From positions 1 to 47,432 of the forward strand of contig JAUIEF010000020.1 of the NCBI GenBank assembly GCA_030428785.1: a stretch of DNA of 47,432 nucleotides, written 5' to 3'. The notes beneath the pieces are model-generated. The model was not told the origin of the DNA, searched no databases, and was given only the letters and a program-made list of their open reading frames with translations. Of this stretch, positions 32,157-40,391 are shown in pieces (within the stretch, counting starts at the first letter, position 1; every line of letters begins with the position of its first letter). A program made the position numbers and the translations under genes. Origin of the DNA: a bacterium. Lineage in GTDB: Bacteria > Planctomycetota > B15-G4.

Positions 32157-32190
32157 GCCGGTCGGCGGCGTGTCTCGACCGCCGGCCGGC
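32157..32190. terminator. Terminator between B4 and the alkene reductase gene
   Basis: GCCGGTCGGCGG and CCGCCGGCCGGC form a 12-bp stem with one G-T type pair and a 10-nt loop, 69 bp after the B4 stop in a convergent gap. A perfect palindrome GGGGCGCGCCCC at 32226-32237, just beyond the reductase stop, may act for the opposite strand. Confidence 0.55.
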
Positions 32191-32248
32191 GCCGGGTGGT
32201 CCGTGCGGCACGTGCTCCGGACGCGGGGGCGCGCCCCGGCGGACTCCG

Positions 32249-33358
32249 CTACACCCGCGACGCCTCGCGGGCCGTCGGCCAGTCCGTGTAGCCCTCCGCG
32301 CCGCCGCCGCTCGCGTACCAGGTCGACGGGTCGGCGTCGTCGGCGAGGGGCAGGCCGCCGCGGAGGCGGTCGACGAGGTCGGGGGTGCTGATGTACGGCC
32401 GGCCGATCGCGACGAGGTCCGCGGCGCCGCGCGCGACGGCGGCCTCGGCGGTCTCCGGCGTGTAGCCGCAGTTGGCGATCAGCGGTCCGGAGAACACGGC
32501 GCGGAAGTCCTCGAGCGTCATCGGCTCGCCGAGCTCGTGGAACCCGAACGCGAGGCCGTCCATGACGTGCAGGTACGCGAGGCCCATCCCGTCGAGCTGC
32601 TCCGCGGCGTAGGTGAACGTCTCGCGGTAGTCGGGCGAGCCCATGTCGTTGAACACGCCGTTGGGAGAGAGGCGCACGCCGACGCGGCCCTTCGGCATGA
32701 CGGCGGACACGCCCTCGACGACCTCGCGCAGCAGGCGGAAGCGGTTCTCGACGGAGCCGCCGTAGGCGTCGGTGCGGCGGTTCGTCCTCGACTGCAGGAA
32801 CTCGTCGAGCAGGTAGCCGTTGGCCGAGTGCACCTCGACGAGGTCGAAGCCGGCCTCGCGCGCGCGGGCCGCGGCGGCGACGTAGTCGGTGACGATGTCC
32901 GGCAGCTCGTCCTCGCGGAGCGCGCGCGGCGTCTCGTGCGGCTGCTTGCCGGTCGGCGTGTGCACGCCCTCGCCGTCGATGGCGATCGCCGACGGCGCGA
33001 CGGGCGGCTCGCCGCCGAGGAAGCTGCTGTGCGACGCGCGTCCGCAGTGCCAGAGCTGGAGCGCGATGCGGCTGCCCGCGTCGTGCACCGCGTCGACGAC
33101 GCCGCGCCAGCCGTCGACCATGGCGTCCGTGTAGATGCCGGGCGAGTCGACCCAGCCGTTCGCGCCCGGCGAGATCGTCGTGGCCTCGGTGATGACGAGG
33201 CCGGCGTTCGCGCGCTGGCGGTAGTACTCGGCCATGAGCGCGTTCGGGACGCGCCCCGCGCCGGCGCGGGCGCGGGTCATGGGGGCGAGGGCGACGCGGT
33301 TGGAGAGCTCGAGGCCGCCGAGCGTCGTCGAGGTGAGCAGGTGGGTCGGGGTCGTCAT
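32249..33358 (-). CDS. Old yellow enzyme family alkene reductase
   Basis: The product has 369 residues, the usual length of bacterial NADH:flavin oxidoreductases of the NemA/OYE type. Features: N-terminal LGGLELSNRVALAPMTRARAG, IALQLWHCGRASH, the substrate-binding pair in VEVHSANGYLLDEFLQ (His-x-x-Asn), NRRTDAYGGSVENRFR, and the C-terminal flavin-phosphate segment ADLVAIGRPYISTPDL. It reduces activated C=C bonds with FMN and NAD(P)H in the cytoplasm. The natural substrate is unknown. ATG 33358 opens the conserved start. It stands alone; 33359-33653 upstream holds its promoter region and the cold-shock terminator. Confidence 0.95.
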   Translation of the reverse strand: MTTPTHLLTSTTLGGLELSNRVALAPMTRARAGAGRVPNALMAEYYRQRANAGLVITEATTISPGANGWVDSPGIYTDAMVDGWRGVVDAVHDAGSRIALQLWHCGRASHSSFLGGEPPVAPSAIAIDGEGVHTPTGKQPHETPRALREDELPDIVTDYVAAAARAREAGFDLVEVHSANGYLLDEFLQSRTNRRTDAYGGSVENRFRLLREVVEGVSAVMPKGRVGVRLSPNGVFNDMGSPDYRETFTYAAEQLDGMGLAYLHVMDGLAFGFHELGEPMTLEDFRAVFSGPLIANCGYTPETAEAAVARGAADLVAIGRPYISTPDLVDRLRGGLPLADDADPSTWYASGGGAEGYTDWPTAREASRV

Positions 33359-33605
33359 GGCGATGCCGGTCCGGGGGCGTGCGGGCGGCGGGACGCGGGG
33401 GCGGGCGCCCGCTGCGGGCGACCGACGTCGGCGCGTCCGCCGTGACGGGGTGGTTCGGGCCGTCGGCGGCAGAGGATGCGCGCCGACCGTGAGGATCCCG
33501 TGAGTCGGGCGCTTCGGGGGCGAGACGCCGCGCCGCCTCGCGGGCGGTCCGCGTCTCCGCGTCCCCGGGGTCGCGACGGCGGGGCCGGAGTCGGCCGCGT
33601 CGCGG

Positions 33606-33642
33606 GTCGGCAGGTCCGCGCCGGCGTGCGGCGCGGACCTGC
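33606..33642 (-). terminator. Strong terminator after the cold-shock gene
   Basis: A perfect 15-bp stem (CGGCAGGTCCGCGCC and its complement) with a 7-nt loop begins 11 bp beyond the stop of the minus-strand cold-shock gene. There is no T-run. Confidence 0.8.
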
Positions 33643-33653
33643 CGGGGTCGGGC

Positions 33654-33860
33654 TCAGAGCTTGACGACGTTCTCCGCCGCCGGGCCCTTGGCGCCTTCGA
33701 CCATGTCGAACTCGACGCGCTCGCCTTCGACGAGCGACTTGAAGCCGTCGCCCGAGATGCCCGTGTGGTGCACGAAGCAGTCCTTGGAGCCGGACTCGGG
33801 GGTGATGAATCCGAAGCCCTTGGTGTCGTTGAACCACTTGACGGTACCGGTACTACGCAT
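33654..33860 (-). CDS. Cold-shock domain protein
   Basis: The product has 68 residues, a single cold-shock domain. RNP1 is KGFGFI (residues 14-19) and RNP2 is CFVHHT, with the usual GTVKWFN start. It binds single-stranded nucleic acid and melts RNA structure. AAGGAAG precedes ATG 33860. The codon and base composition are less GC-rich than in neighbouring genes, as common for highly expressed small proteins. It ends at a strong hairpin and is monocistronic. Its leader contains a hairpin at 33918-33936. Confidence 0.97.
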   Translation of the reverse strand: MRSTGTVKWFNDTKGFGFITPESGSKDCFVHHTGISGDGFKSLVEGERVEFDMVEGAKGPAAENVVKL

Positions 33861-33917
33861 GTGCTTCCTTCTGTACTGGGTGACCTGCGCCAGGAACTCG
33901 GCGTGAGGTCATGGGGA

Positions 33918-33936
33918 CCGCGGAAACCCTCCGCGG
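33918..33936 (-). promoter_or_regulatory. Hairpin in the cold-shock gene upstream region
   Basis: CCGCGGA and TCCGCGG pair across a 5-nt loop, about 58 bp upstream of the cold-shock ATG. If transcribed it would form a stem in the 5' leader, as cold-shock mRNAs often have, though thermosensing is only a guess. Confidence 0.35.
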
Positions 33937-34037
33937 GTGGTCACCGGACGAGGCGCTGACGGCCCCGCTCGCGGTGTCTTGCCCTGGACGAACCGAGGCT
34001 CGGTGCTGATGAACGGCTCTCGGTGCGAACAGGAGAG

Positions 34038-34057
34038 GAGGAGCGACAGTGCTCCTC
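34038..34057. promoter_or_regulatory. Hairpin in the divergent gap between cold-shock and SOUL genes
   Basis: GAGGAGC-gacagt-GCTCCTC is a perfect 7-bp inverted repeat in the 329-bp gap 33861-34189. It could be an operator or leader structure for either gene. Nothing else was recognised there except the cold-shock leader hairpin. Confidence 0.35.
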
Positions 34058-34189
34058 GGAAACTCCGACCAGTGTCATCGGCACGCAGGGGCGGGTCAAT
34101 GAAGGAATCGCGGGGCGGGCCCGGGGCGGGTCGCGCATCCGCGGGCGCCCGGAGGTCGAAACCCCGGCACGTCCCATCCCGAGGTCGCC

Positions 34190-35107
34190 ATGCTGCTCCC
34201 GCTCGTCGTCGTCGCCCTGACCGTCATGACCGATCCGCTCCCCGCGCCGTCCCCCGACCCCGCGCCGTCCCCCGCCCCCGAGCCCGAGGCGCGCCGAGAG
34301 GCCGCGGACGTCCTGCGCTTCTCGCTGGCCGCCGTCGACGACCGGCACGCCGACGACTCCGCGCTGCCGCGGCTCGTGGCGGGCGGCGAGGCCGCGGCCG
34401 CGACGCTCGCCGAGGGCACTCTCGCCGCCGACCTGCGCGCGGCGGTCGAGCAGGCCCGCGCGCACCTCGACCCGCGCGCGGCCGAGGACGCCGACGCGCA
34501 GGCGCGGGACGCCGCCGACACCGCGGAGTCCGCGCTGCGCGAGACGCTCGAGCGCGCGCTCGGCGACCTCGACTTCGAGCCGGTCGTGCAGGCCGCGCTG
34601 CCCGAGGGCTTCCCCGCCCCGACGCCCGTCGGCGAGATCGAGGTCAAGCGCTACCCGCGCTACCGCATCGCCCGCGCGGACTCCGGGAGCGACGCCGCGT
34701 TCTGGCAGCTCTTCATGCACATCAAGAAGCACGACATCCCCATGACCGCGCCGGTCGAGATGACCTACGACGCCGCCGGCGACGAGATCGACATGGCGTT
34801 CATGTACGAGCACGCCGCGCAGGGGCGCACCGGCCCCGACGAGACCGTCGAGGTGCTGGACGTCGAGCCCATGCTCGTCGTGAGCATCGGCTGTCGCGGC
34901 TGGAGCACCGACCGCGCGGTGGACGCCGCGCGCGAGCGGCTCCTCGCGTGGATCGACGCGCGCGCCGACCTCGAGCCCGCCGGCTCCGTGCGCCGCTTCG
35001 GCTACAACGGCCCGTCGGTCCCGGGCAGCCGCCGCTACTACGAGGTGCAGGTGCCGGTGCGGGCGGTCGGGGAGGTGGCGGCGGCGGCACAGCGGGGCGG
35101 GGACTGA
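34190..35107 (+). CDS. Exported SOUL-family (heme-binding-like) protein
   Basis: The product has 305 residues. A short signal-like start (MLLPLVVVALTVM) is followed by a Pro/Ala/Glu-rich segment and a helical region (45-125). The SOUL/HBP domain occupies about 145-295, with VKRYPRYRIARA, FWQLFMHIKKHDIPMTAPVEMTYD and the C-terminal RRYYEVQVPV. SOUL proteins bind heme or related tetrapyrroles in some organisms, but no axial ligand can be assigned here. GAGG lies 6 bp before ATG 34190. It stands alone on the plus strand. Confidence 0.85.
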   Translation: MLLPLVVVALTVMTDPLPAPSPDPAPSPAPEPEARREAADVLRFSLAAVDDRHADDSALPRLVAGGEAAAATLAEGTLAADLRAAVEQARAHLDPRAAEDADAQARDAADTAESALRETLERALGDLDFEPVVQAALPEGFPAPTPVGEIEVKRYPRYRIARADSGSDAAFWQLFMHIKKHDIPMTAPVEMTYDAAGDEIDMAFMYEHAAQGRTGPDETVEVLDVEPMLVVSIGCRGWSTDRAVDAARERLLAWIDARADLEPAGSVRRFGYNGPSVPGSRRYYEVQVPVRAVGEVAAAAQRGGD

Positions 35108-35136
35108 CGGCCGGCGCGGTCCTCACACGCGTCGTC

Positions 35137-35142
35137 TACACT
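35137..35142 (+). promoter_or_regulatory. Putative -10 element (TACACT)
   Basis: TACACT in the 144-bp gap before ATG 35252 has the TA-N3-T form seen at other starts here. The leader would be about 100 nt. Confidence 0.35.
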
Positions 35143-35251
35143 GCGGCGCCCCCCGCGCGGCCCCGCGCCGGATCGCCGCGCGGCGGCACGTTCCGCGCAC
35201 GCTGCGAACCCGCGCGGGTCGCGCCCTCCGCCTTCCGCCCCGAGCTCCGCC

Positions 35252-36373
35252 ATGATCGTCGCCCTGTCCCGCGCGCTGCGCGTCACGCTCCTGCTCGTCG
35301 TCGCGAGCGTCCCGCTCCACGCCCAGCTCGACCTCGACGCGCTCTTGCCCGACGAGGGCACGATCGGCACGGGCCTCGACCTGCGCCTCATGGGCGACCT
35401 CGGCAAGGGCAAGCCGAAGGTCTGGCTGACGCTCGCGGGCGACGCGGCGCCGAAGCCGAAGAAGACGAAGCTCAAGGTCGGCGACGTCGCGGACCTCGGC
35501 GGCGGGCTGTCGAGCCTCGCGGTGTCGTTCAAGAAGACGAAGACCGGCGCGGGGCTCTACGACCTGCACGTCAAGCCGAAGGGCAAGGGTCAGGTGGAGC
35601 AGGTGTTCGAGGGCGCGTTCACCGTGCGCGCGCCGGAGGTCGGGACCGTGTCGCGCGAGGTCGCGGAGCCGAAGCAGGAGATCATGATCTCGGGCGGTTT
35701 CCTCGGCGCGCCGAAGAAGCCGAAGGTGTTCCTGCTCCCGGGCGCGGGCGGCAAGGCGCGCAAGGCGAAGGTGCGCGGCGTGACCGCCGGCGAGGTCATG
35801 ACCGTCAAGCTGCCGAAGCTCGCGGACGGCGTGTACGACGTCGTCGTCGCGAACACGGTCGGCGAGGACGTGCTGCCCGGCGCGCTCACGATCGTGGGCG
35901 GCGGCGGCGGCGGCGGTGGTTCGGAGCACTTCTCGATGACGCTCGCGAGCGCGCAGCAGTCGTTGCTCGTGACGCAGTTCCAGGCGAACGCCGTGCTCGA
36001 GGGCTTCAAGATCAGCCTGGGGCCCACGCGGCAGGTCGTGCTCACGGCGGGCATGGTCGTCGGGCAGGAGTCCACGAGCATCAGCCTGACGTTCCCGTTC
36101 GAGCCCGGCGTGACGCCCACGCCCTTCACGATCGAGATGGGCGACGACGCGACGCAGTTCGCCGCGGCGGTGAGCCAGTCGCAGCCCGACGCCGACTGGT
36201 ACGAGGGCACGGACGTCGTGCCCGGGATGCTCACCGTGACCTCGGCGACGGCGAACCGCGTCACGGGCACCTTCGGGTTCACGCTCGAGCCGGGCTCGCC
36301 CAGCCCGGCGGCCGGCGACCTCGAGATCACGAACGGGATGTTCGACGTGGAGCTGAGCGCGTTCACGCCGTAG
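35252..36373 (+). CDS. Secreted protein with two TIG-like domains and a poly-Gly linker
   Basis: The product has 373 residues. Signal peptide MIVALSRALRVTLLLVVASVPLHAQ, then two Lys-rich immunoglobulin-like (IPT/TIG-type) units (about 30-130 and 131-215). Each has the pattern G-x-F/L-G...KPKVxL...LKVG/VRGV...G-x-YDV. A run of eight glycines (about 217-224) leads to a C-terminal beta domain of about 145 residues that ends GTFGFTLE...GDLEITNGMFDVEL, like DUF6252-type lipocalin-like domains. It is extracellular, possibly surface-attached. It converges on the sugar dehydrogenase with only 19 bp between the stop codons. Confidence 0.75.
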   Translation: MIVALSRALRVTLLLVVASVPLHAQLDLDALLPDEGTIGTGLDLRLMGDLGKGKPKVWLTLAGDAAPKPKKTKLKVGDVADLGGGLSSLAVSFKKTKTGAGLYDLHVKPKGKGQVEQVFEGAFTVRAPEVGTVSREVAEPKQEIMISGGFLGAPKKPKVFLLPGAGGKARKAKVRGVTAGEVMTVKLPKLADGVYDVVVANTVGEDVLPGALTIVGGGGGGGGSEHFSMTLASAQQSLLVTQFQANAVLEGFKISLGPTRQVVLTAGMVVGQESTSISLTFPFEPGVTPTPFTIEMGDDATQFAAAVSQSQPDADWYEGTDVVPGMLTVTSATANRVTGTFGFTLEPGSPSPAAGDLEITNGMFDVELSAFTP

Positions 36374-36390
36374 GCGGCACGGCGTGCCGC
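36374..36390. terminator. Bidirectional terminator between convergent genes
   Basis: GCGGCAC-ggc-GTGCCGC, a perfect 7-bp stem, fills almost the whole 19-bp gap between the stop codons of the TIG-like and sugar dehydrogenase genes. Confidence 0.6.
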
Positions 36391-36392
36391 GC

Positions 36393-37835
36393 TCAGCCAC
36401 CGGGCGCGGGCGGCGCCGGATGCAACGGCGCCGGCGGCCCCTCGACGGGGCGCGACGACGACCCGCCGGGTGATCCGCGTCCGCCGACCCACGTGCCGGG
36501 CGCGACGCGCAGCACGCGCGCGGTCGGCGTCATGTTGCGCGGCGTCACGACGAGCAGCAGCTCGCCGGCCGCGCCCTCGGACACGCTGATGATCCCCTCG
36601 ACCGGCGCGCCGGAGAGCTGGCCGTTCACCGTCTCGCCCGCGGGGTCGATCGCGATCGAGCGCACGTTGCCCGTGCCCGGGTGCAGCTCGAAGAGGCGGC
36701 CGGAGATCCAGTCGCCGAAGACGTAGCGGCCGAAGAACTCCGGGTGCGCGAGGTCGCGCGCGACGATGCCGCCGGTGATCGAGCGGTTGCCCTCGCCGTG
36801 GTCGTACTGGCCGACGGGGTCGACGAACGCGAGCGGCGGCAGGCCGGAGAGGTCGTCCGAGACGCCGCCCGTCACCTTCGCGAAGGCGCCCTCCTTGTGC
36901 GGCCAGCCGTGGTTGCCGCCCGCGACGGCGACACCGACCTCCTCGATGTCGGCCTCGCCGACGTCCGCGACCCACAGCGCGCCGGTCTCGCGGTCGAAGG
37001 TCATGCGCCACGGGTTGCGGAAGCCGTACGCCCAGGTCTCCTCGACGACGCCGCCGCCCGCGCCGACGAACGGGTTGTCCGCGGGGATCGCGTACTCGCC
37101 GTTCGCGGAGAGCGGGTTGCCCGGCAGCCGGTCGACGTCGAGGCGCAGGATCGCGCCGTGGATCGTCGTCGTGTCCTGGCCGCCCGTCTCGTCGTCGCCC
37201 TTCGCGACGTACAGGTAGCCGTCGGGTCCGAAGGCGAGCGCGTCCATGTTGTGGATCGTGCTGTCCTCGTTGATGCGGAGCAGCTCGCGCAGGGACGTCG
37301 GGTCCCACACGTTCGCGTCGGGCGACGGGTGGTCGCCGAGCGCGCGCAGCTCGTAGAGGACGCTCTGGTGCGCGACGCCGGTCGTCACGCCGAAGTCCGC
37401 GAGCGCGGGGTCCTCGTCCTCGGTGAGGATCACGTAGAGCGTGCGGTTCGTCGCGAAGTCCGGGTGGAACGCGAGGCTCGCCATCGCGCTGCCTTTGTCG
37501 GGGGCGTACATCGCCGAGAGGTCGACGAAGGGCGTCGGCAGGAGCACGCCGCCGTCGACGACGCGCACGATGCCGTTCACGAGCGTGATGAACAGCCGGC
37601 CGCTGCCGTCGGGCGCCGCGACGACGTGCGTGGGGAACGCGAGCCCGTCCGCGACGAGCTCGAGCCGCACGGTGTGCGGGCCGGCCGCGATGTCCGGCAG
37701 CGGGTCGGCGAGCGGGCCGCCGGCGGGCGCGGCGCCGGGCGCGTGCGGGGGAGCGAGGGCTGGCAGCAGCGCGGCGAGCAGCGCCGCCGCGAGCAGGCCG
37801 GGCGCGAGGGCGACGGAGCGGGCGGTCCTCGACAT
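36393..37835 (-). CDS. Exported PQQ-type sugar dehydrogenase (glucose/sorbosone dehydrogenase family)
   Basis: The product has 480 residues. After a signal peptide (about 1-35) it has the six-blade propeller motifs of soluble glucose dehydrogenases: LAFPTHVVAAPDGSGRLFITL, MASLAFHPDFATNRTLYV, HNMDALAFGPDGYLYVAKGDD, GAILRLDVDRLPGNPL, AYGFRNPWRMTFDRETGALWVADVG, GNHGWPHKEG and RSITGGIVAR. The family oxidises sugars in the periplasm using PQQ and calcium. The C-terminal 40 residues are Pro/Gly-rich. GGAG is 6 bp before ATG 37835. The TGGCACG upstream is not followed by a proper -12 GC, so sigma-54 control is not supported. Confidence 0.9.
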   Translation of the reverse strand: MSRTARSVALAPGLLAAALLAALLPALAPPHAPGAAPAGGPLADPLPDIAAGPHTVRLELVADGLAFPTHVVAAPDGSGRLFITLVNGIVRVVDGGVLLPTPFVDLSAMYAPDKGSAMASLAFHPDFATNRTLYVILTEDEDPALADFGVTTGVAHQSVLYELRALGDHPSPDANVWDPTSLRELLRINEDSTIHNMDALAFGPDGYLYVAKGDDETGGQDTTTIHGAILRLDVDRLPGNPLSANGEYAIPADNPFVGAGGGVVEETWAYGFRNPWRMTFDRETGALWVADVGEADIEEVGVAVAGGNHGWPHKEGAFAKVTGGVSDDLSGLPPLAFVDPVGQYDHGEGNRSITGGIVARDLAHPEFFGRYVFGDWISGRLFELHPGTGNVRSIAIDPAGETVNGQLSGAPVEGIISVSEGAAGELLLVVTPRNMTPTARVLRVAPGTWVGGRGSPGGSSSRPVEGPPAPLHPAPPAPGG

Positions 37836-37944
37836 GGCGGCTCTCCGGGCGGGTCCGCCCAGCGTGCCACACGGCGCGGAGACTCCGCGGGTCCCCGCGT
37901 CTCGCTCACGGCGGTGTTCGGGGGCGGGTGAAGGGGTGATTTAA

Positions 37945-37981
37945 CCTTGCAAATCCGGCACAAAATGCCGAATTTGCAAGG
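37945..37981 (+). promoter_or_regulatory. AT-rich near-perfect palindrome abutting the ATPase start
   Basis: The arms 37945-37960 (CCTTGCAAATCCGGCA) and 37966-37981 (TGCCGAATTTGCAAGG) pair in 15 of 16 positions around the loop CAAAA. The ATG follows directly at 37982. The stretch is much more AT-rich than anything around it. It can be an operator, a leader hairpin hiding the start codon, or an insertion/attachment site. Confidence 0.75.
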
Positions 37982-39157
37982 ATGCTCTCCCGAAGGCTCC
38001 TCCATGACGTCGTCCGGGCGCTCGACCGGCAGCCGGCCGTCTGCCTGCTCGGTCCGCGCCAGGTGGGCAAGACGACGCTCGCGCTCGAGGTCGCGGCCGG
38101 GCGGCCGTCGGTGTACGTCGACCTCGAGCGGCCCGCCGACCGGGCCAAGCTCGAGGAGCCGGAGCCCTTCCTCGCCGCCCACGCCGACGAGCTCGTCGTG
38201 CTCGACGAGGTGCAGGCCGTCCCCGGGCTGTTCGGGCTGCTCCGCGGGCGCATCGACGCGCTGAGGCGGGAGGGGCGCGGCACCGGCCGCTTCCTGCTGC
38301 TCGGGTCCGCGTCGGTGGAGCTCATCCGCCAGACGCCCGAGAGCCTGGCCGGGCGCATCACGTACCTCGAGCTCTCGCCGCTCGACGTCACGGAGTTCGG
38401 CGACACGGACGACGACCTCACGCGGCTGTGGGTGCGCGGCGGGTTCCCCGAGAGCACGCTCGCCGCCGACGACGACGCGAGCTTCGAGTGGCGGACGTCG
38501 TTCATCCGCACGTACCTCGAGCGCGACGTGCCGCAGCTCGGTCCGCGCGTGCCCGCCGAGACACTGCACCGGCTGTGGACCATGCTCGCGCACGGACAGG
38601 GCGCGACGCTCAACGCCTCGCGGCTCGCGTCCGCGCTCGGCCTGTCGGGGCGCACCGTCGGCCGCTACCTCGACCTCATGGTCGACCTGCTGCTCGTGCG
38701 TCGGCTGCAGCCCTGGGCCGGCAACGTCGGCAAGCGGCTCGTGCGCTCGCCGAAGATCTACGTGCGCGACAGCGGGCTGCTCCACGCGCTGCTCGCGCTC
38801 CGCGACCTCGACGCGCTGCTCGGTCACCCCGTCGTGGGCGCGAGCTGGGAGGGGATGGTCGTCGAGACGCTCGTCGGCCTCGCGCGCGGCGCGCAGCCGT
38901 TCTTCTACCGGACGTCGGCCGGCGCGGAGCTCGACCTGCTGCTCGAGCTGCCGGGCGGCGCGCGCTGGGCGTTCGAGGTCAAGCGCAGCCTGGCGCCGAA
39001 GCCCGCGCGCGGCTTCCACTCCGCGTGCGAGGACGTGAAGCCGGAACGGAGGCTGCTCGTCTACCCGGGGACGGACCTCTTCCCGACGACGGGCGGCGTG
39101 GAGGTCATGGGCCTGCTCGACGCCGCGCAGGCGGTGCAGGAGGCGTGCGGGCGGTAG
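37982..39157 (+). CDS. AAA-family ATPase with C-terminal DUF4143 domain
   Basis: The product has 391 residues. N-terminal P-loop CLLGPRQVGKTTLAL (Walker A), VVLDEVQAVPGLFGLL (Walker B with the Glu) and FLLLGSASVELIRQTPESLAGRI are diagnostic of AAA_14/DUF4143 proteins. After a winged-helix region (LNASRLASALGLSGRTVGRYLDLM) comes a PD-(D/E)xK-like domain (ELDLLLELPGGARWAFEVKRS), which would give a nuclease fold. The cellular role of this widespread family is unsettled; it is often accessory or horizontally spread. The start codon touches the AT-rich palindrome, with no spaced ribosome-binding site. It converges on the DUF4198-like gene with a 23-bp gap. Confidence 0.92.
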   Translation: MLSRRLLHDVVRALDRQPAVCLLGPRQVGKTTLALEVAAGRPSVYVDLERPADRAKLEEPEPFLAAHADELVVLDEVQAVPGLFGLLRGRIDALRREGRGTGRFLLLGSASVELIRQTPESLAGRITYLELSPLDVTEFGDTDDDLTRLWVRGGFPESTLAADDDASFEWRTSFIRTYLERDVPQLGPRVPAETLHRLWTMLAHGQGATLNASRLASALGLSGRTVGRYLDLMVDLLLVRRLQPWAGNVGKRLVRSPKIYVRDSGLLHALLALRDLDALLGHPVVGASWEGMVVETLVGLARGAQPFFYRTSAGAELDLLLELPGGARWAFEVKRSLAPKPARGFHSACEDVKPERRLLVYPGTDLFPTTGGVEVMGLLDAAQAVQEACGR

Positions 39158-39180
39158 GGCCGCCGTTCGATCGGCAGGAG

Positions 39181-39993
39181 CTACGCGCCGGCCGTCACGC
39201 GGAAGGTGTACGACGCCCAGAACGACTCCCACTCGTGGTCGTCGGTCATGGGGCGCGTCATGTGCACGAGGCGGAGCGTCATGGGTCCGGTCGCGCCGAT
39301 CGGGACGAGGGCGACGCCGTCGGCGTCGGTCCACGTCTGGCCCGTGAAGTCCTCCGCGTTGCCGGGGTGGTCCCAGCAGACGTTGGCGCGCGCGAGCGGC
39401 TCGCCGCGGAAGAGGACCCGCACCGCGAGCGTCCCGCCGACGTCGACGGCGAGCGGGTCGGACAGCGGCACGATCTCGAGCACGTGCCCGAGCACCGCGC
39501 GCGCCGCGTCGCCGGCGTCGGGCGCGTCGCCCACGGATACCACGGCCTTGACGGACTTGCTGTAGAGCTCGACGGCGTCGCGGCCCAGCTCACCCCGGTC
39601 CATGCGACCGGCGAGCACGTGCGGCATGCCGTCGTGGAGCAGGTAGTCGTCGAAGGCCGGGCCCTCGAGCTCGAGGACCTTGGGGAGCGTCGTCGTCGCG
39701 ACGAGCCACGCGCCCGGCGCGCGCGGCGTGAACCCGAGCCACATCGTCGCGCCGTCCTCGTCGGGGCGCAGCGCGACGTCGGCGGACTCGCCGCCGGGGC
39801 CGAGCGCGGACGTCGCGACGAGCCGCGCGGGGTCGATGGAGCTGAGGCTCGTCGGGAAGTCCATGCCCACCGAGACCTCGACCTCGACGGGCCGGTCGAC
39901 GGCGGCCTCGCCCGGCGGCACGAGCCACATGTCGTGCGCGAGCGCGGGCAGGCACAGGCAGGCCACGAGGCCGGCCGCGAGCGCGCGCCTCAT
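39181..39993 (-). CDS. DUF4198-type exported protein
   Basis: The product has 270 residues. Signal peptide MRRALAAGLVACLCLPALA, then HDMWLVP, the typical mature start of DUF4198 proteins (His at the new N-terminus, possibly metal-binding). Two beta domains follow, with WLGFTPRAPGAWLVATTTLPKVLEL and the second ending VLFRGEPLARANVCWDHPG...TDADGVALVPIGATGPMTLRLVHM. The family is predicted periplasmic and often linked to nickel/cobalt uptake, but no transporter gene is nearby. Its ATG overlaps the stop of the 44-residue membrane protein (ATGA), implying coupled translation. Confidence 0.88.
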   Translation of the reverse strand: MRRALAAGLVACLCLPALAHDMWLVPPGEAAVDRPVEVEVSVGMDFPTSLSSIDPARLVATSALGPGGESADVALRPDEDGATMWLGFTPRAPGAWLVATTTLPKVLELEGPAFDDYLLHDGMPHVLAGRMDRGELGRDAVELYSKSVKAVVSVGDAPDAGDAARAVLGHVLEIVPLSDPLAVDVGGTLAVRVLFRGEPLARANVCWDHPGNAEDFTGQTWTDADGVALVPIGATGPMTLRLVHMTRPMTDDHEWESFWASYTFRVTAGA

Positions 39994-40124
39994 CGGGCGG
40001 TCTTGCGGCGCCGGCCGACGAGGACCCCGCCGACGACGACGCCGAGCAGGAAGAAGCCGACGCCGAACCCGATGTCGGTCGGCGTGATGTGGGCGAGCGT
40101 GAGCATGTGCGGGAGCGTGTTCAT
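39990..40124 (-). CDS. Small membrane protein, 44 residues, coupled to the DUF4198 gene
   Basis: MNTLPHMLTLAHITPTDIG is followed by a single glycine-zipper-like helix GFGVGFFLLGVVVGGVLVG and a basic tail GRRRKTAR, so the C-terminus is cytoplasmic. The TGA overlaps the ATG of the next gene by 4 bp. A TACGCT hexamer (40132-40137) lies 7 bp before the ATG, consistent with a leaderless two-gene mRNA. No homologue is recognised. The small size makes the call tentative, but overlap, composition and membrane helix support it. Confidence 0.65.
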   Translation of the reverse strand: MNTLPHMLTLAHITPTDIGFGVGFFLLGVVVGGVLVGRRRKTAR

Positions 40125-40131
40125 GGCGCGG

Positions 40132-40137
40132 AGCGTA
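40132..40137 (-). promoter_or_regulatory. Putative -10 element (TACGCT) of the small-protein/DUF4198 operon
   Basis: TACGCT sits 7 bp before ATG 40124, the same arrangement as in front of sigma factor 1. Confidence 0.35.
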
Positions 40138-40317
40138 TCCGGCGTGCGGCGGGGCGGACAAGAGCGTGTCGGCGGCGAGGCGTCGGCGACACGGCCGGGT
40201 CCGGGGTGACGCCGCCCGGGTCCGCGCCGGCCACGAGCCGACGGTCCGTGCGCGCGCGCCCGACGCGCGGACGGGATCCCGGCGCAGTTCACGCTCCCTC
40301 CCGCGCCCCGCGAAGCC

Positions 40318-40323
40318 TAGGCT
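40318..40323 (+). promoter_or_regulatory. Putative -10 element (TAGGCT) of the RidA-like gene
   Basis: TAGGCT lies 68 bp before ATG 40392 in a non-coding stretch and has the recurring TA-N3-T form. Confidence 0.3.
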
Positions 40324-40391
40324 CGTCGGCTCGGCGCCCGACGTCGGCCCCGCACGCGGCGGGGTCGCGCAGCGCGTCGCGGAGATCCGGG

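Noticed and set aside
33476..33664. Small plus-strand ORF between the reductase and cold-shock genes
   Set aside because: It runs through the perfect terminator hairpin of the cold-shock gene and has an arginine-rich non-protein-like composition.
37836..37870. TGGCACG upstream of the sugar dehydrogenase as a sigma-54 promoter
   Set aside because: The position that must be GC at -12 is GG when the required 10-bp spacing is applied, so the element is incomplete.
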